A DNA stretch of 64,000 nt. It comes from RBC038 sp041390625 (GTDB taxonomy: Bacteria > Chloroflexota > Dehalococcoidia > UBA2979). Position numbers and translations under genes: made by a program. Shown here one piece after another: positions 18,017-26,274 of the stretch (position 1 is its first letter; every line of letters begins with the position of its first letter). The notes under the pieces were generated by a model. It saw nothing but the letters and a program-made list of their open reading frames with translations. It was not told the origin of the DNA and searched no databases. The stretch lies in the NCBI GenBank assembly GCA_041390625.1, contig JAWKPM010000003.1, positions 62,001 through 126,000 on the forward strand, in the 5' to 3' direction.

Positions 18017-18469
18017 CTAGTAGTTGCGCTCGGTGCGCCAGCGGCGGAGCCAGCCGGTGTGCTGGGCTTCGTGCTCGCTGCGAAGGGCGGCTTCGCCGTA
18101 GCGGTCGGGCTCGAGGGCGCGTTCGGGGGCGGCGGCGATGGCGTCGAGGAGGCGCTGCCTCGAGGTCTCGAGCTCCCACTTCGCTTGTTCGACGGAGAGG
18201 CCGAGGCGGGCGTCGTGGAAGAGGGCGCTCAACTCCTCGTCGCGGCCGGGCTCGAGGCGCCAGGCGGAGTCGTGGCCCGCCGAGAGTCGCTCGACCTCGG
18301 CGGCGCGGATCTCGTCCCAGGCGGCGAGGTGGACGAGGTGGTCGTTCACGGACCAGCCGTCGAGCGTGGCCTCGGTCAGCTGGTCGTCGGTCAGGCCCTC
18401 GATGGTGGCCAGCAGATCGGCGCGCATGTCGCGGTAGTGCTGGAGCAGCGCCTCGCGGTCCTCGGGCAC
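18017..18469 (-). CDS. DinB/YfiT-like putative metalloenzyme
   Basis: A 150-residue four-helix-bundle protein with the pattern GWSVNDHLVHLAAWDEIR and a late HEAQHTGWLRRW, supplying the metal-binding histidines of the DinB/YfiT superfamily (related to mycothiol- or bacillithiol-linked S-transferases). The start is GTG 18469, with GAGGAGG six bases upstream. The biochemical role is not known; family members have been tied to damage or thiol metabolism. It is the downstream gene of a minus-strand run with a thioesterase and PspC gene. Confidence 0.82.
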   Translation of the reverse strand: MPEDREALLQHYRDMRADLLATIEGLTDDQLTEATLDGWSVNDHLVHLAAWDEIRAAEVERLSAGHDSAWRLEPGRDEELSALFHDARLGLSVEQAKWELETSRQRLLDAIAAAPERALEPDRYGEAALRSEHEAQHTGWLRRWRTERNY

Positions 18470-18491
18470 GTGGGGCCTCCTCGGTCGGGGG

Positions 18492-18932
18492 CTAGCCGCG
18501 GCGAATGATCGTGTAGGTGGCGCGGCCGACGGCGATGAGCTTGCCCTCGAGGTCACGCACCTCGGCCTGGGCGAAAGCGAGCGCGCGACCGCTGCGGAGG
18601 ATGCGGCCCTCGGCGAGGACGTCGCCCATCGCGGCATTGAGGTAGGTGATGTTCATGTCGGTCGTGGCCTGCCCGGACCACGTCTCGTCGTCGGGGCGGC
18701 GGAGGGTCGAGACGGCGCCGCCGCAGGCGGCATCGACCAGCGAGCCGAGCGCGCCGCCGTGCATCACGCCGGGGAGGCGGGTGCCGAGCTCCTCGTGCAT
18801 GGGCATGCGCAGGGTGATGTGGCCGACGTCGTGGACCTCGGCGACCTCGATGCGAAGGGTGCGCCAGAAGGCGACGCCCGAGGCGTCGATGAGGCCGAGC
18901 AGGCGCTCGCGCTCAGCGGCGTCGAGCGCCAC
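18492..18932 (-). CDS. PaaI-like hotdog-fold thioesterase
   Basis: A 146-residue hotdog-fold protein of the PaaI type, which hydrolyses acyl- or aryl-CoA thioesters. Seen: LPGVMHGGALGSLVDAACGG (the hotdog helix with the H-G-G signature), TTDMNITYLNAAMGD and RSGRALAFAQAEVRD. The single domain has normal length for the family. It ends 22 bases before the DinB-like gene and starts directly after the PspC gene stop, so these three minus-strand genes may form an operon. The acyl-CoA dehydrogenases elsewhere in the window show an active CoA-ester metabolism. Confidence 0.9.
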   Translation of the reverse strand: MALDAAERERLLGLIDASGVAFWRTLRIEVAEVHDVGHITLRMPMHEELGTRLPGVMHGGALGSLVDAACGGAVSTLRRPDDETWSGQATTDMNITYLNAAMGDVLAEGRILRSGRALAFAQAEVRDLEGKLIAVGRATYTIIRRG

Positions 18933-19493
18933 CTAGTTGCTGCCCTCGCCGAAGGGCGGCTTCGGGGACGAGGGCGGCATCGACGTCGAGGGCGGCTTGA
19001 AGCCGCCACCGGGACGTGCGGCCGGGCGGGCCGGCGTCGGGCGCGGCGCGGTCGCGACGGAGCCGGTCGAGGTCTCACCGGCCTCGGTGGCGGCACCGCC
19101 TCGGGACGAGTTGCGGTCGAGCGCGGTGCGAGCCGCGCGGGCGGCGTCCTCGGCGACGCGACCGACCTCGCGGGCGGCGCGGCGGGTCTGCTCCGCGACC
19201 TCGTCGGGGTTGGTGTGCACGATGGTGCTGGCGGTGCGCTTCGCGGCGCCGATGACGTCGTTGGCGTTCTCACGCGCGACGCGGGCGGGCGGCTCGGCTG
19301 CCGTCTCCGGCGTGGGCATGATGAGCCACGCGGCGATGTAGAGCGCGGCTGGCAGGCCACCAGTGAGGATGGTCAGCAGCACGGTGACGACTCGGACCAT
19401 CGAGCGATCGAAGTCGTAGCGGGCCGCAATGCCGGCGCAGACGCCGCCGAAGATCGCGTGCTCCGTGTCGCGGGTCAGACGCGTGTCTGCCAT
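18933..19493 (-). CDS. PspC-domain membrane protein
   Basis: A 186-residue protein. The first 60 residues are a PspC domain (HAIFGGVCAGIAARYDFDRS, then MVRVVTVLLTILTGGLPAAL), with one long membrane segment ending in LIMPTPE. The rest is a helical Ala/Glu/Arg-rich region followed by a Pro/Gly/Ser-rich tail. PspC domains sense or transmit envelope stress, and in Gram-positives they often stand without PspA. The cytosolic or extracellular side of the tail is unclear. It is encoded next to a thioesterase gene. Confidence 0.9.
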   Translation of the reverse strand: MADTRLTRDTEHAIFGGVCAGIAARYDFDRSMVRVVTVLLTILTGGLPAALYIAAWLIMPTPETAAEPPARVARENANDVIGAAKRTASTIVHTNPDEVAEQTRRAAREVGRVAEDAARAARTALDRNSSRGGAATEAGETSTGSVATAPRPTPARPAARPGGGFKPPSTSMPPSSPKPPFGEGSN

Positions 19494-19674
19494 TTCGAAC
19501 CTCCCACCGCAGCGTCAGACCTCCATGCTACGCCATCGCCGGAGGCCTCGCGCAGGGCCGACTGCGACCTCGATGGCGGTCCGAACGTCCGTCCGGCGCG
19601 GGGCGGAGGTCCGATGACAGGGCGCGCCCCGGCTCTAGGCTGTGGGTGGATCTCGTCATCGAGGGGAGCGGGCC

Positions 19675-19989
19675 ATGGCCAGCGCACCAATGCAGCCGGA
19701 CCTGAACGAACAGGCGCTTTACGACGCGGCGAAGAAGCGCACCGACGACATCATCGGTTTCTTCATCCACGCGCTCGTGTACGTGCTGGTGAACGCGGGG
19801 CTGTGGGTGCTCGACCTCGTGACCGGCGGCGGGATCAACTGGGCGTACTGGACGACGATCCCGTGGGGCATCGGCCTGGCGATCCACGGTGCTGTGCTGT
19901 TCGCGGAGCTGAAGGTCTTTGGCGACGACTGGCGACAGCGTCGAATCGAGAAGTACGTCGAGCAGCGGCGGGGTCGCGGCGCCGGCTAG
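19675..19989 (+). CDS. 2TM-domain membrane protein
   Basis: A 104-residue protein of the 2TM domain family: an amphipathic N-terminal helix (EQALYDAAKKRTDDIIGFF), two membrane segments (HALVYVLVNAGLWVLDLV and IPWGIGLAIHGAVLFAEL) and a basic C-terminal helix (DDWRQRRIEKYVEQRRGRG). Such domains occur alone or fused to histidine kinases or LytTR regulators, and their job is not known. RBS GAGGGGAG precedes the ATG. The stop overlaps the convergent globin gene. Confidence 0.88.
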   Translation: MASAPMQPDLNEQALYDAAKKRTDDIIGFFIHALVYVLVNAGLWVLDLVTGGGINWAYWTTIPWGIGLAIHGAVLFAELKVFGDDWRQRRIEKYVEQRRGRGAG

Positions 19990-20447
19990 GCCTCGAGACC
20001 GTCCCACGACCAGCGCGGGATCGTGAGCCCACCCGGCACGTCGTCGGGCGACCGCGGGTAGCGCGCCATCGTCGTGCGGGTGGCCCACGCGAAGTAGTCG
20101 TGCAGCGCCTGAGCAAGGCGCGGTTCCTCGGTCAGGCCGACATCCTCGAGGGCCTGGTCGAAGCAGGCGATCGCGCGCTCGTCCATCTCCTCGTGCTCGC
20201 CCTCGCCGCTGTGGATGCGGACGACGGACGTCTCGTCATCGATGGTGGTCGAGTAGGTGGGCGGTCCGCCGAGCGCCTCGGCCCAGTAGGCGGCGAGGCG
20301 TTCGCTGTGATCCGGGTGGAAGCCGTGGCTGAACGCGTGGCTGACAACCTCATCGGCCATGACGCGCTCGTGCCACGCCTCGGCGAGGCGGAGCAGACCC
20401 TCGTCGCCACCCACCGCCTCGTACAGGCTCGACTCGTCGGAAGTCAT
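19986..20447 (-). CDS. Truncated hemoglobin (group II-like globin)
   Basis: A 153-residue globin of the truncated (2-on-2) group, starting SLYEAVGGDEGLLRLAEAWH. The distal and proximal pocket is seen in AFSHGFHPDHSERLAAYWAE, with the downstream histidine pattern RIHSGEGEHEEMDERAIACF, and a C-terminal W (PRWSWDGLEA). It would bind heme and O2/NO. It overlaps the cupin gene upstream (ATGA) and probably shares a transcript. Some globins of this type lack a typical proximal site; the exact ligand histidine was not resolved. Confidence 0.85.
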   Translation of the reverse strand: MTSDESSLYEAVGGDEGLLRLAEAWHERVMADEVVSHAFSHGFHPDHSERLAAYWAEALGGPPTYSTTIDDETSVVRIHSGEGEHEEMDERAIACFDQALEDVGLTEEPRLAQALHDYFAWATRTTMARYPRSPDDVPGGLTIPRWSWDGLEA

Positions 20448-20791
20448 GGCGAGGCCTGCACGATGTCGACGGAGACCTCGATGGCCCTGGTCGTGCCTCG
20501 GTTCTCCAGCCAGTGCACGGTGTTGCCGTCCTCGGGCCAGCCGAGCCCGGGACCGTAGTCGGTGGCGACGCCATTGCGATGGTCGGTGATGGTGCCCTGC
20601 AGGATGTAGACGGTGCCGGGTCGCCCTACATGGTCGTGCAGCGGGCCGAAGACGCTCCCCGGCTCGAAGGTGAAGCGGCGGGTCCGCAGCTGGCGGCCCG
20701 TCATGCCCTCGATCTCCGGGCCGAGGTCAACGACCCCGAGCAGCTCCATCGTGACGCCTCGGGTCTCGGGAACCACCTCTTCTTCAAGCAC
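20444..20791 (-). CDS. Cupin-domain protein
   Basis: About 115 residues forming one cupin barrel. The first motif is GSVFGPLHDHVGRPGTVYIL, giving the metal-binding HDH and a Glu-like position, and the second motif is GNTVHWLENRG. The start GTG at 20791 is chosen because GAGGAG lies eight bases upstream; earlier in-frame codons exist upstream to 20917 but lack a ribosome site. The function is not known; it may bind a small molecule or metal. It is coupled to the globin gene by overlapping stop and start. Confidence 0.8.
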   Translation of the reverse strand: MLEEEVVPETRGVTMELLGVVDLGPEIEGMTGRQLRTRRFTFEPGSVFGPLHDHVGRPGTVYILQGTITDHRNGVATDYGPGLGWPEDGNTVHWLENRGTTRAIEVSVDIVQASP

Positions 20792-20888
20792 CGCGAATGC
20801 TCCTCGACTTCCGGCCGTCCTCGATGGGCGTGCCTCGATCGATCTCAGCACCTGAAGCTGAAGGATTGGGAGGGTGACGGGCGGGGGA

Positions 20889-22775
20889 TCAGGCGCCGTC
20901 GCCGGCGACGGCCGCACCTTCGCTCTGCTGCGAGTAGGTCATGCGGTAGAGGTCGGCGTAGACGCCGTTCTGCTCCATCAGCTGATCGTGGCTGCCGATC
21001 TCGACGATGGTGCCGTCGCGCATGACGACGATGCGGGTGGCGTCTCGGATGGTCGAGAGACGGTGGGCGATGACGAAGGACGTGCGGCCTCGGAGGATGG
21101 CTCGCAGCGCGGCCTGGATGACGCGCTCGGTCTGCGTGTCCACGGTGGCCGTCGCCTCATCGAGGATGAGGATGCGGGGCTCGGCGATGATGGCGCGGGC
21201 GAAGGCGAGCAGCTGGCGCTGGCCGACCGAGAGGTTCTGGCCTCGTTCGTGCAGCTCGGTGTCGTAGCCCTCAGGCAGCCGCTCGATGAAGCCGTCGGCG
21301 CCGACGGCCTCGGCGGCACGACGCACGTCCTCGTCGGTCGCCTCGAGGCGGCCGTAGCGGATGTTGTCGGCGATAGTGCCGGAGAAGAGGTAGGGCTCCT
21401 GCAGCACGACGCTCATGCGCTTCCGCAGCGAGTGGCGCTCGAGCTGGCGCAGGTCGATGCCGTCGATCTCGATGCTGCCGCCCTGGATGTCGTACGAGCG
21501 GTTGATGAGCGCGGTGACCGAGGTCTTGCCGGCGCCGGTGTGGCCGACCAGCGCGATCGTCTCGCCCGGCTCGACGTGGAGGTCGAAGTCCTTCAGGACC
21601 GGCACGCCCTCGATGTACGAGAAGTCGACGTGGTTGAAGTCGACGCGGCCGACGACGTCATCGAGCACGACGGCGTCGGGGGCGTCCTGGATCTCGGGGA
21701 CGGTGTCGAGGACCTCGAAGATGCGGTGGGCGCCGGCGGTCGCGCGCTGGAGCTGGGTGTACTGCAGCACGATGTCGCGCACGGGGTTGAAGAAGCGCTG
21801 GATGTAGAGGGTGAAGGAGAGCGCGAAGCCGAGGGCGGCGCCCGGCTCCATGCTGCCGTCGAAGACGCGAATGCCGATGACGATGAGCACGATGATCGTC
21901 GCGACCGTCGACAGCACCTCAACCATGGGCATCACGGCGGCCTGGAGGCGGCCGGCGCGGAGGTTCGAGTCGAGGTTCATGCGGTTGAGGCGGTTGAACT
22001 CCTCGAGGTTCTTGTCCTCGCGGCCGAGCGACTGGACGACGCGAACGCCTGAGACATTCTCGTTGATGCTGGAGTTCACGAGGGCGATCGCCTGGCGCAC
22101 CTGGATGAAGGCGTTGGCGGCGTGGCGCTGCCAGACCCACATGAAGAGCATCATCACGGGGATGACGCTCAGGGCGACGGTGGCCAGCATCGGGTCCTGG
22201 GCGTAGAGGAAGAAGACGATCAGGGCGAGGCCGAAGAAGTCCGCGAGGACGTTGAGCATGCCGGTCGTCAGCAGCTCCTGCATGACCACGACGTCCGAGG
22301 TCACGCGCGACATCACGCGGCCGACTTCCTCGTTGTCGTAGAAGCGGAGCGAGAGCTTCTGGAGGTGGCTGAAGAGCAGCGTGCGGAGGTGCAGCAGCAC
22401 GTTGTGGCCGATGTAGCCGGTCATCAAGCGCTGTGACCAGAGCGCGAACCACGACAGGATCGCGAGCCCGACGAGGAGGAACCCGACGCGGTTCAGCACG
22501 TCTACGTCGCGGGTGGTCGTCAGGTTCTTCACGGCCAAGCCCATGATGAACGGCTGCGCGTACGAGCCGGCCGAGTAGACCATCATGCTCAAGAGGGCGA
22601 GGAGCGCGCGACCCTTGTAGGGGGCGATGAACGGGATCAGGCGCCGGAAGAGCGCCGGGTCGTAGACCTTGCCCAGCTCCTGGTAGTCCCAGCCGTCGAT
22701 GCGGCCTCGGCGACCGCCGCCGCCGTGGCCGTCGCCGCTCCAGCCAGATGCGCCTCCACCGCCCCAGTAGGCCAT
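20889..22775 (-). CDS. ABC exporter half-transporter (canonical catalytic subunit)
   Basis: A 628-residue ABC exporter subunit: a Gly-rich N-terminal extension (GGGGASGWSGDGHGGGGR), six membrane helices (about residues 40-330), then an ATPase domain. Seen: Walker A GHTGAGKTS, signature NLSVGQRQ (Val where Gly is normal), Walker B ILILDEATATVD with the catalytic Glu, and switch His in IAHRLSTIR. With the upstream partner it should form a heterodimer with one weak site, as in BmrCD or TM287/288. The start overlaps the stop of the partner gene by one base. Confidence 0.93.
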   Translation of the reverse strand: MAYWGGGGASGWSGDGHGGGGRRGRIDGWDYQELGKVYDPALFRRLIPFIAPYKGRALLALLSMMVYSAGSYAQPFIMGLAVKNLTTTRDVDVLNRVGFLLVGLAILSWFALWSQRLMTGYIGHNVLLHLRTLLFSHLQKLSLRFYDNEEVGRVMSRVTSDVVVMQELLTTGMLNVLADFFGLALIVFFLYAQDPMLATVALSVIPVMMLFMWVWQRHAANAFIQVRQAIALVNSSINENVSGVRVVQSLGREDKNLEEFNRLNRMNLDSNLRAGRLQAAVMPMVEVLSTVATIIVLIVIGIRVFDGSMEPGAALGFALSFTLYIQRFFNPVRDIVLQYTQLQRATAGAHRIFEVLDTVPEIQDAPDAVVLDDVVGRVDFNHVDFSYIEGVPVLKDFDLHVEPGETIALVGHTGAGKTSVTALINRSYDIQGGSIEIDGIDLRQLERHSLRKRMSVVLQEPYLFSGTIADNIRYGRLEATDEDVRRAAEAVGADGFIERLPEGYDTELHERGQNLSVGQRQLLAFARAIIAEPRILILDEATATVDTQTERVIQAALRAILRGRTSFVIAHRLSTIRDATRIVVMRDGTIVEIGSHDQLMEQNGVYADLYRMTYSQQSEGAAVAGDGA

Positions 22776-24586
22776 CAGGCGTCCCCCGCCTGAGCGGCCA
22801 TGGCAGCCTGCGCCTCTTCCTGGTCGCGGAGCTCGAGGTCGTAGATCTCGCGGTAGAAGCCGCCGGCCTCGAGGAGCTCGTCGTGGCGACCGCGCTCGAC
22901 GATGCGCCCGTCGCGCATGACGAGGATCTGGTCGGCGGCCTGCACGGTGCGGAGGCGCTGAGCGATCACGAAGGTCGTGCGGCCTCGCATGAGGTTCTGC
23001 AGCGCCTCCTGGATGAGGTACTCAGTGCGCATGTCCACGGAGGACGTCGAGTCATCGAAGATGAGGACGCGGGGGTCGAGCAAGATCGTGCGCGCGATTG
23101 CGATGCGCTGGCGCTGCCCGCCGGAGAGCGTGACGCCACGCTCGCCGACCCACGTGTCGTAGCCGTCGGGCTGCTGCTCGATGAAGTCGTGGATGCGGGC
23201 GGCCTCGGCGGCAGCGGTGATCTGCGCCTCGGTGGCGTCCGGCTTGCCGTAGGCGATGTTCTCTCGAATGGTCGCGGCGAAGAGGAAGACGTCCTGCTGC
23301 ACGATGCCGATGGCGCCCCGGAGGGAGTCGAGGGTGACGTCGCGGATGTCCGTGCCGTCGATGCGGATTGCGCCCTCGGTGACGTCGTAGAACCTCGGGA
23401 GGAGGTTCACGACGGTGGACTTGCCGGAGCCGGTGGGTCCGAGGAGGGCGATCACCTCGCCGGGCTGCGCATCGATATCGATGTCGCGAAGCACGGGGGA
23501 GACGGCGTCGTAGCCGAAGGAGACGTGCTCGAAGCGCACGGCGCCGCGCTCGGCGCGGATGGCGGGGGCGTTCTCCTTCTCGCGGACGGCCGACTCGGCA
23601 TCGAGGATCTCGTAGATGCGGGCGCCGGCGGAGTGGGCGCGGGCGAAGATGTTGACGACGAAGCCGATCGAGCGGACCGGCACCTGGAGCATCGTGAGGT
23701 AGAGCTGGAACGCGGTCAGGTCGCCCACGGTCATGCGATCGGCAATGACCTCGCGGCCGCCGAACCAGAAGACGAGGGCGAGCGAGGCGAGCCACAGCGA
23801 GAGCATGACGGGCTCGTTGAAGGCCTGGATCTTGCTCGTCATGTAGGAGCGCTCGAAGAGCGCGAGGGCCTTCGAGTTGAACTTCTGCTCCTCGAAGGCC
23901 TCGCGGCCGAAGGCCTTCACGACGCGCTGGCCGGTCAGGTTCTCCTGCAGCACGGTGGAGATCTGGCCCTGGAGGTCCTGGACCTCGAGCCAGACGGGCC
24001 GCATGCGCAGCGATACGACCGACGCCTGGACGGCGATGATCGGGATGAACGCGAGGCCGACGAGCGCGACCTTCACGTTGGTCGTGAGCATGAGCACCGC
24101 GGAGACGCCGACCAGCACGAGGATGTAGGCGAGGCGGATCACGCCCATGCTGACGAAGAAGCGCACCCCTTCGACGTCCTGGGTGGCGCGGGACATGATC
24201 TGCCCGATCTGGGCATCGTCGTGGTAGGCGTAGGAGAGGCGCTGGAGGTGGTCGTAGATGTCGTTACGGAAGTCGTAGGCGACGCCCTGCGAGACCTTCT
24301 CAGCGACGTAGGTCTGGGCGTAGGTGAACGCGCCTCGGGCGACCGCGGCGAGCATCAGGAAGGCCGCGGCGATGAGGAGGGTGCGGACGGAGCCGAGGGC
24401 GACCGGCGGATCGACGTTCGAGTCGATCTCGAGGCCGGTGTCGATGGCCCAGCCGACCAGCTTCGGGGTGACGACGACCATCGCGCTCGCGCCGGCGACC
24501 GCGAGGATGGTAAGCGCCATCCAGCCTCGATACGGCCATGCGCGGCCGATCAGGCGGAGGTGAATCGGCATGGAACGCGAGCGCAT
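22775..24586 (-). CDS. ABC exporter half-transporter (degenerate-site subunit)
   Basis: A 603-residue ABC exporter subunit with six membrane helices and an ATPase domain. Walker A is GPTGSGKST, signature LSGGQRQRI, and Walker B VLIFDDSTSSVD has Asp in place of the catalytic Glu; the switch position is Q (IAQRLRTV) rather than His. This is the degenerate Walker B/switch that pairs with the partner's altered LSVGQ signature, the fingerprint of heterodimeric exporters. The ATG at 24586 is preferred over the longer reading because GGGAGG lies just upstream. It heads the two-gene operon. Confidence 0.93.
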   Translation of the reverse strand: MRSRSMPIHLRLIGRAWPYRGWMALTILAVAGASAMVVVTPKLVGWAIDTGLEIDSNVDPPVALGSVRTLLIAAAFLMLAAVARGAFTYAQTYVAEKVSQGVAYDFRNDIYDHLQRLSYAYHDDAQIGQIMSRATQDVEGVRFFVSMGVIRLAYILVLVGVSAVLMLTTNVKVALVGLAFIPIIAVQASVVSLRMRPVWLEVQDLQGQISTVLQENLTGQRVVKAFGREAFEEQKFNSKALALFERSYMTSKIQAFNEPVMLSLWLASLALVFWFGGREVIADRMTVGDLTAFQLYLTMLQVPVRSIGFVVNIFARAHSAGARIYEILDAESAVREKENAPAIRAERGAVRFEHVSFGYDAVSPVLRDIDIDAQPGEVIALLGPTGSGKSTVVNLLPRFYDVTEGAIRIDGTDIRDVTLDSLRGAIGIVQQDVFLFAATIRENIAYGKPDATEAQITAAAEAARIHDFIEQQPDGYDTWVGERGVTLSGGQRQRIAIARTILLDPRVLIFDDSTSSVDMRTEYLIQEALQNLMRGRTTFVIAQRLRTVQAADQILVMRDGRIVERGRHDELLEAGGFYREIYDLELRDQEEAQAAMAAQAGDA

Positions 24587-24651
24587 GCAGCCTCCCGCGC
24601 GACGGGAATTCGGGGGTCCTCGCGGAACCACGCCGTCGCAGCGGAACCCGC

Positions 24652-24680
24652 AGTGTACGTCACCCTCACGTGTACGTAAA
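24652..24680 (-). promoter_or_regulatory. Promoter with direct repeats for ABC exporter operon
   Basis: On the minus strand, TTTACG (24680-24675) and TACACT (24657-24652) are spaced by 17 bases. The 8-mer GTGTACGT occurs twice on the plus strand, at 24653-24660 and 24670-24677, so each repeat overlaps one promoter element. This looks like a repressor operator. The regulator is not identified. Confidence 0.55.
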
Positions 24681-24703
24681 ACTCTTGGCATGACGCACGG
24701 ACA

Positions 24704-25945
24704 TCACGGGGCGCCCGCCAGCGCGGGCTGATTGAAGGTCGGCGCCCAGGTCAGATCCGTGCGCACGCCGTCGAAGGTGCGGCCCGTGTGGTGGGCAAGC
24801 ACGGCGAGGATCAGGCGGTCGCGCTGGCGTAGGGCGGCGGTGCGGATCAGGCGCTTGCGCGCGACTCGGCGCATCAGCGGATCGAGCTCGGTCTGGAGCG
24901 CGACGCCGGAGCGGTCGCCCGCGCCATCGCCGAACGCGATGCGAGGCGTCTCCGCGAGATCGTGCAGCGTGCGGTAGACGAGGTCGACGTAGTCCACGTG
25001 CAGGCGCACGCCGCCGCCCTGAAGCAAGTCGAGGAGGTACGCCCTCGCCTGCTCGGGGACTTCCCAGACGGCACCCGGCTGCACGGCGATGTCGCGTGCC
25101 TCCTCGACGTTCTCGAGGACGGCGATGGGGTTGCCGGAGAGCTCGAGGATGCGGCTCAGCTGGGTGAGCGCGCGGTTGAGCTCGACGATCGACTCGCGCA
25201 GCGGCTCGATGTCGGAGACGCCCCACGGCTGCTTCGGCCTCGGGACGTTGGGGTAGACGACGAACGGGAGCGCGCTGTAGGGGTTGGGCCGGACCTCGAT
25301 GAGGTCGCCCTGCGCCCAGAGCTCAAAGGTCGAGGCGGTCCAGACCTCGACGACCTCGACACTCGGCGGGGTGCGGCCGGCGATGCGGCGCGGCGGACGG
25401 CCGTACCTCGAGGCGAACTCATCGGCCTCGAGGGCGTAGCGGCTGGCGACGCGCCAGATGCGGCGCACGTCGTCGCCGACCCACCAGGCGTAGAGCCCCT
25501 GCACGTCGGGGGCCGAGACGACGACCCGCTCCTCGTGATCGTCCCACGTCACTTTGAAGGCGCCATCGCCGAGGACGGCGGTGTCCACCTCGGTCTCGAA
25601 GTCGAGGCGGGCGAGCTCGTTGGCCTCCCACACCTCGAGTAGCGCGCGCTCGGCGGCCTGGGCGGTGCGACGTGCCTCGGCGCCGTCGTCCGCCGGCACG
25701 ACGAGCGGCCGGTGGTCGGTGACGAGGTAGGACGCACCTTTCTCCACGACGGAGCGCGCGTAGTTGAAGGCGAGCACGCGCTGGCGGCCGTGGTGGGGCG
25801 GGGCGCCACGCCGGCCCTCGTAGTAGTCGAGGAACTCGCGGTAGCGCCGGAGGCGGTCGAGGTCGCGGCCCTCGATGAGGCGCGGGACGGGGACGGCGCC
25901 GCCGGCCGAGCCGTTCAGGGAGGCGGGCAGGAGCTCGATGGTCAC
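24704..25945 (-). CDS. Phage portal protein (SPP1 gp6-like)
   Basis: A 413-residue portal protein of the Gp6/SPP1 class, the dodecameric ring through which DNA enters the capsid. Seen: RLRRYREFLDYYEGRRG near the start, the KG-type stem NYARSVVEKGASYLVTD, a long middle with WTASTFELWAQGD and the wing/clip region (VSDIEPLRESIVELNRALTQ, LSRILELSGNPIAVLEN), ending with a crown-type helical end. The start is a GTG at 25945 overlapping the stop of the upstream HTH gene. It is the last gene of the terminase operon and faces the capsid cluster. Confidence 0.88.
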   Translation of the reverse strand: MTIELLPASLNGSAGGAVPVPRLIEGRDLDRLRRYREFLDYYEGRRGAPPHHGRQRVLAFNYARSVVEKGASYLVTDHRPLVVPADDGAEARRTAQAAERALLEVWEANELARLDFETEVDTAVLGDGAFKVTWDDHEERVVVSAPDVQGLYAWWVGDDVRRIWRVASRYALEADEFASRYGRPPRRIAGRTPPSVEVVEVWTASTFELWAQGDLIEVRPNPYSALPFVVYPNVPRPKQPWGVSDIEPLRESIVELNRALTQLSRILELSGNPIAVLENVEEARDIAVQPGAVWEVPEQARAYLLDLLQGGGVRLHVDYVDLVYRTLHDLAETPRIAFGDGAGDRSGVALQTELDPLMRRVARKRLIRTAALRQRDRLILAVLAHHTGRTFDGVRTDLTWAPTFNQPALAGAP

Positions 25946-26274
25946 GGGCAGTCTCCGATCGAAGCGTCGGACGAGGAGGCGCGGCCGGGGCGGAGGATGC
26001 GGAACACCGTGCGGCGAGAGACGCGGAAGCGCCTCGCGATCTCGTCGACCTCGGCGTCGCCCTCGAAACGCATGCGGCGGATCTCGGCGTCGCGGACGAC
26101 GTTGAGCATCGTGCGCGCGCCGCCCGGGACGTCGTAGCGGCATCGAGGCAGCGGGCAGCTCAGGCACGACGCGAAGAGATCGCAGCCGTCGTCGCGGTAC
26201 TGCACGTGCTCCGGGAGCGCGTCCTCCCTCGGCGGCCGCGTGCGCTCCTCCGTGCGCAGGTCCAACGTGGTCAT
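25942..26274 (-). CDS. Cys-rich helix-turn-helix protein between terminase and portal genes
   Basis: A 110-residue protein. An N-terminal cysteine cluster (CDLFASCLSCPLPRC, spacing C-x5-C-x2-C-x4-C) looks like a metal- or FeS-binding site. A C-terminal helix-turn-helix (EVDEIARRFRVSRRTVFRIL) looks able to bind DNA. The gene has AGGAGA eight bases upstream and overlaps both neighbours by 4 bases. A DNA-binding protein at this position could be a particle-operon regulator or take part in DNA recognition during packaging. I do not recognise a named family. Confidence 0.75.
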   Translation of the reverse strand: MTTLDLRTEERTRPPREDALPEHVQYRDDGCDLFASCLSCPLPRCRYDVPGGARTMLNVVRDAEIRRMRFEGDAEVDEIARRFRVSRRTVFRILRPGRASSSDASIGDCP

